A stretch of 64,000 bases of DNA from NCBI GenBank assembly GCA_024710405.1, contig JANJUV010000020.1, forward strand, positions 1-64,000. The letters are read 5' to 3'. Of the stretch, positions 61,205 to 64,000 are shown piece by piece (position 1 is the stretch's first letter; the number at the start of each line of letters is the position of its first letter). The notes beneath the pieces are model-generated. The model was given only the letters and a program-made list of their open reading frames with translations. It was not told the origin of the DNA and made no database searches. Source of the stretch: Bacteroidales bacterium. Lineage in GTDB: Bacteria; Bacteroidota; Bacteroidia; Bacteroidales; F082. The position numbers were made by a program, and so were the translations under genes.

Positions 61205-62515
61205 TTATTGTTCTGTTGCCAGCATGCCGGCCAACTGAAGCAGCTGCAGTTCAACCAGTTTGGTTTCGAGGATGGTTTGCAGCAAACGTCCTTCGGCCAC
61301 CATATAGTTTTTCTGGGCTTCACGGAATTCAATCCCCGAAAGGTCGCCGATGCGGTAACGTTCTGAAGCGATGTTAAGGTTTTCAGATGCAGCCATCAGG
61401 TTCTGACGCTCCATCGAAAGCAACCTCATTTTACTGTTGTGGCTGTCGAAATGACGGGTGAGTTCGTTGTTTAACTCACTGATCAGAGACTCGGTTCTGA
61501 TGCGGCTACTCTGTATAAGAATATTGGCATTGCGCTTTTCGCGCTGAGTATTGAATCCGTCAAAGAGGCTCATATTGGCCTGAAGGCCATAGGTCATGCC
61601 CGACGAACGGTTTGAACTGATGAAGCCCGACTCGCTTTGCTGGTTCAGGAAATTATAACCCATGGTAAATCCAAGACTGGGCAATTGGCGTCCCCGGATT
61701 TCCCGGAGCAACAACAGCGATTGGCGCTCGTCGTTTTGGGCCAGACCGAGTGAGGTGTTTCGCTCCATCATGCTGGCAGCCAATTGATCAAATACCAGAT
61801 CGTGTCTGAGGTTGAAGGTGTCGGCCACTTCAAACAAGGTGCGGGCATCCCTGGCCAGCAGCTGATTCAGGAGTGCTTTGGTTTGCTGTTGCCTGTCGAG
61901 CAAGCCCAGCAAAGCAGCACTGTCGGCATTCAGATCAACCTGAGCCTGAAGGAGGTCGAGCCGCGAACCAGATCCAATAGCCAGCATATTTTCGGCCAGC
62001 TGAAGGCGTTCCTGATCGAGTCGGATGGTTTTGTCGAGCACCCGCAACTGCTGTTTCAGATTCACCAATTGGTAGTATTGTCCCAAAATCTGCTGCACAG
62101 CATACTCTACTGTCAACAGCAGTTGCAGTTCCGATTTCTGTTGCATCTCTTGCAACCGGTCATAGCCAATGAACATCTGCAGTCCGTCGAACAGCGTCCA
62201 GTTGAGCTGTGCACCGGCATTCAATGCTGATGAACGGGCTCCTTTGCGGTCGTTCACTGTTCCTGAAAGGAATTCCTGCTTCGAATCGGTAACACTGAAG
62301 TTTTGACCGGCATTGAGATCAATACGCGGCAGAAAACCTGCATTACCCAGACTGAGGTTGTTCTCTGCAATTTGTGCATCGAGCCGCACCAAACGAATGT
62401 CGAAATGGTTTTCGAGGCCGATCTGAATTGCTTCTGAAGGTTCAAGCGTATCCTGTGCCTCAACAACATTCAGGCCTGACAGGACTAATGCAAGGATCAA
62501 AATATTCTTTTTCAT
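61205..62515 (-). CDS. TolC-family outer membrane efflux protein
   Basis: A 436-residue outer membrane channel protein. Signal peptide (LILALVLSGLNVVEAQ), then two TolC-type helical repeats; SEAIQIGLENHFDIRLVRLD and ERYRIGDLSGIEFREAQKNY are the characteristic helix ends. It forms the outer membrane part of a tripartite pump with the RND gene, which overlaps its start by four bases (ATGA). Confidence 0.92.
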   Translation of the reverse strand: MKKNILILALVLSGLNVVEAQDTLEPSEAIQIGLENHFDIRLVRLDAQIAENNLSLGNAGFLPRIDLNAGQNFSVTDSKQEFLSGTVNDRKGARSSALNAGAQLNWTLFDGLQMFIGYDRLQEMQQKSELQLLLTVEYAVQQILGQYYQLVNLKQQLRVLDKTIRLDQERLQLAENMLAIGSGSRLDLLQAQVDLNADSAALLGLLDRQQQTKALLNQLLARDARTLFEVADTFNLRHDLVFDQLAASMMERNTSLGLAQNDERQSLLLLREIRGRQLPSLGFTMGYNFLNQQSESGFISSNRSSGMTYGLQANMSLFDGFNTQREKRNANILIQSSRIRTESLISELNNELTRHFDSHNSKMRLLSMERQNLMAASENLNIASERYRIGDLSGIEFREAQKNYMVAEGRLLQTILETKLVELQLLQLAGMLATEQ

Positions 62516-64000
62516 TGCTCATCCTCCTTTCTTTCGGGGCTTGCAACCGACAGTTCGTCAAGGTTTGAAACATCTTTATCCTTTTCCGAGAGAAAGTCGT
62601 ACATGGCAGGAATCACGTATAAAGTAAGTAAAGTGGCAAAAGTAAGTCCGCCAATTACGGCTGTTCCCATTGAGACACGGCTTTCAGAACCGGCTCCCAG
62701 CGCCAGTGCGATAGGCAGGGCACCGAGGATGGTGGATAAACTTGTCATGAGAATAGGTCTGAACCTCGATACGGCTGCGTCATGTATGGCATTCAGGCGG
62801 CTGAGTCCGGCTGACTTCCGCTGGTTGGCAAACTCAACGATCAGAATACCGTTTTTAGACACCAGACCAATGAGCATGATAATACCAATCTGGCTGAAAA
62901 TATTGAGTGTTTTTCCAAAATACCATAGGGTCAGCACCGCACCGGCCAGTGCCAGCGGCACTGTAAACATGATGATGAGCGGATCGCGGAAACTTTCGAA
63001 CTGGGCAGCAAGCACCAGATAAATCAGCACAATAGCCAGCATAAATGCAAACACAAGGCTCGAACTGCTCTCCTCAAAATCCTTCGAAGTTCCGGCCAGC
63101 GAGGTGGTGTAGGTGTCGTCGAGTACTTTGGCGGCAATGCGGTTCATCTCATCAATGCCATCGCCAATTGTTTTTCCGTTGGCCGGATTGGCCGAAACCG
63201 TTGCCGACACATATCGGTTATAGCGATATAGCTGTGGCGGATTTGCCTGCTCGGTAACCATAACCAGATTATCAAGCATAATGAGCTCGCCCCTGTTGTT
63301 TTTCACATACACATTTCTCAGATCAACAGGCTGAGATCTGAAAGGACGCTCCATCTGCCCGATGACCTGATACTGTTTTCCATCGAGGATGAAAAACCCA
63401 AACCTTTGACCACTGAAAGCCAGCTGAAGTGTCTGGGCTATGTCAAGGGCCGAAACACCGAGCATGCGCGCTTTCTCGCGGTTAATGCTTACCTGTAATT
63501 CGGGTTTATTGAACTTCAGGTTGAGATCGGCAAATTGAAACACAGGGCTCGCATTCACTTCAGTCATGAAAGCAGGTAAAACTGCTTTAAGTTTATCCAG
63601 ATTGGCAGCCTGGATAACAAATTGCACGGGAAGGCCGCCACGTTGGGTCGAAACAGATTGCTCCTGTGTAATAAACGTACGTACAGCTGTCAGCTTTTGG
63701 AGTTCGCGACCGAGATTGTCGGCAATCTGTTGCTGGCTTCTCTGCCTTTCGTCGGGGTCAACCAACCTGATACGGGCAAAAGCTGAGTTTACAGAACTTG
63801 CAGCACCGAATCCCGGCGAGGTGATGTTGATGAGTGAGCTTAACTCGGGAACTTCACGCTGGATGAGGTCAATCTTTTCCTGCACAAATGCCTCCATAAA
63901 TTCAAATGTGCTGCCTTCAGGTGCCGTTGAGAATGCCATCATCCCCGACCGGTCTTCCAGCGGGGCAAGTTCTGATTGCAACTGCCTGCCAAACACAAAA
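62512..64000 (-). CDS. RND efflux pump permease, C-terminal part
   Basis: The visible 494 residues are the C-terminal half of a resistance-nodulation-division transporter (about 1030 residues in the family). The 5' part lies beyond the window. The periplasmic porter loop GIFDGF-type regions are followed by FAFMLAIVLIYLVLAAQFES, FTVPLALAGAVLTLWYFGKT, IGIIMLIGLVSKNGILIVEF and FRPILMTSLSTILGALPIAL, all RND hallmarks. The GTG at 63996 is only where the window opens, not a real start. A membrane fusion protein gene probably lies upstream outside the window. Confidence 0.93.
   Translation of the reverse strand, partial: FVFGRQLQSELAPLEDRSGMMAFSTAPEGSTFEFMEAFVQEKIDLIQREVPELSSLINITSPGFGAASSVNSAFARIRLVDPDERQRSQQQIADNLGRELQKLTAVRTFITQEQSVSTQRGGLPVQFVIQAANLDKLKAVLPAFMTEVNASPVFQFADLNLKFNKPELQVSINREKARMLGVSALDIAQTLQLAFSGQRFGFFILDGKQYQVIGQMERPFRSQPVDLRNVYVKNNRGELIMLDNLVMVTEQANPPQLYRYNRYVSATVSANPANGKTIGDGIDEMNRIAAKVLDDTYTTSLAGTSKDFEESSSSLVFAFMLAIVLIYLVLAAQFESFRDPLIIMFTVPLALAGAVLTLWYFGKTLNIFSQIGIIMLIGLVSKNGILIVEFANQRKSAGLSRLNAIHDAAVSRFRPILMTSLSTILGALPIALALGAGSESRVSMGTAVIGGLTFATLLTLYVIPAMYDFLSEKDKDVSNLDELSVASPERKEDEQ

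Overview
The window looks like a chromosomal segment of a Bacteroidota (Bacteroidales-like) bacterium. The supporting signs are type IX secretion C-terminal domains, PorP/SprF and PorE-like proteins, a LruC-domain lipoprotein, a propeller histidine kinase with a LytTR regulator, and -7 promoter elements of the form TAnnTTTG. No rRNA, tRNA, phage or IS transposase was recognised.

Layout. Positions 1-3.9 kb hold an AAA+/DUF4143 ATPase, a four-helix-bundle (S23-like) gene and a winged-helix regulator, separated by low-complexity repeats. Positions 3.9-34 kb form a surface polysaccharide (O-antigen/capsule) locus. It has a UDP-L-FucNAc module (capE, cupin, capF, capG), a GDP-L-fucose module (gmd, fcl), wecB, a Wzx flippase and a CDP-3,6-dideoxyhexose module (rfbF, rfbG, rfbH, reductase, synthase). 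These are followed by about six glycosyltransferases, a PaaK/CapK-like adenylate enzyme, an EpsG-like polymerase, a GNAT acetyltransferase, a phosphoglycosyl transferase and a DegT aminotransferase. Positions 32.5-38.4 kb add two polysaccharide deacetylases, a DUF218 protein, a membrane FlaA1/WbpM-like dehydratase and an exosortase. Positions 38.4-48.3 kb hold mnmA, an AMP-ligase/acyl carrier protein/alpha-oxoamine synthase operon, a LamG-LruC lipoprotein and a second alpha-oxoamine synthase. Positions 48.4-60.5 kb carry, on the minus strand, a type IX secretion operon (two large cargo proteins, PorE-like, PorP-like) and an upstream two-component system. Positions 60.8-64 kb hold acpS, a TolC-family gene and the C-terminal half of an RND pump gene.

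How the genes work together. The nucleotide-sugar modules supply the glycosyltransferases. Units are started by the PglC-like transferase, flipped by Wzx and polymerised by the EpsG-like protein. The type IX secretion genes probably export adhesins or enzymes to a surface built from this polysaccharide. AcpS could activate the stand-alone acyl carrier protein.

The most unusual signal is a dense set of short-period repeats, mostly 7-nt units with some 6- and 8-nt families, plus a repeat of about 90-115 bp with inverted ends. They fill the intergenic DNA of the polysaccharide region, supply stop and start codons, and interrupt capF, capG and probably fcl in frame. All five small accessory genes (three four-helix-bundle, one GxxExxY, one RhuM-like) are embedded in them, each in a different repeat context. 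This looks like a family of repeat-borne small mobile elements, some resembling the S23-type intervening sequences of 23S rRNA.
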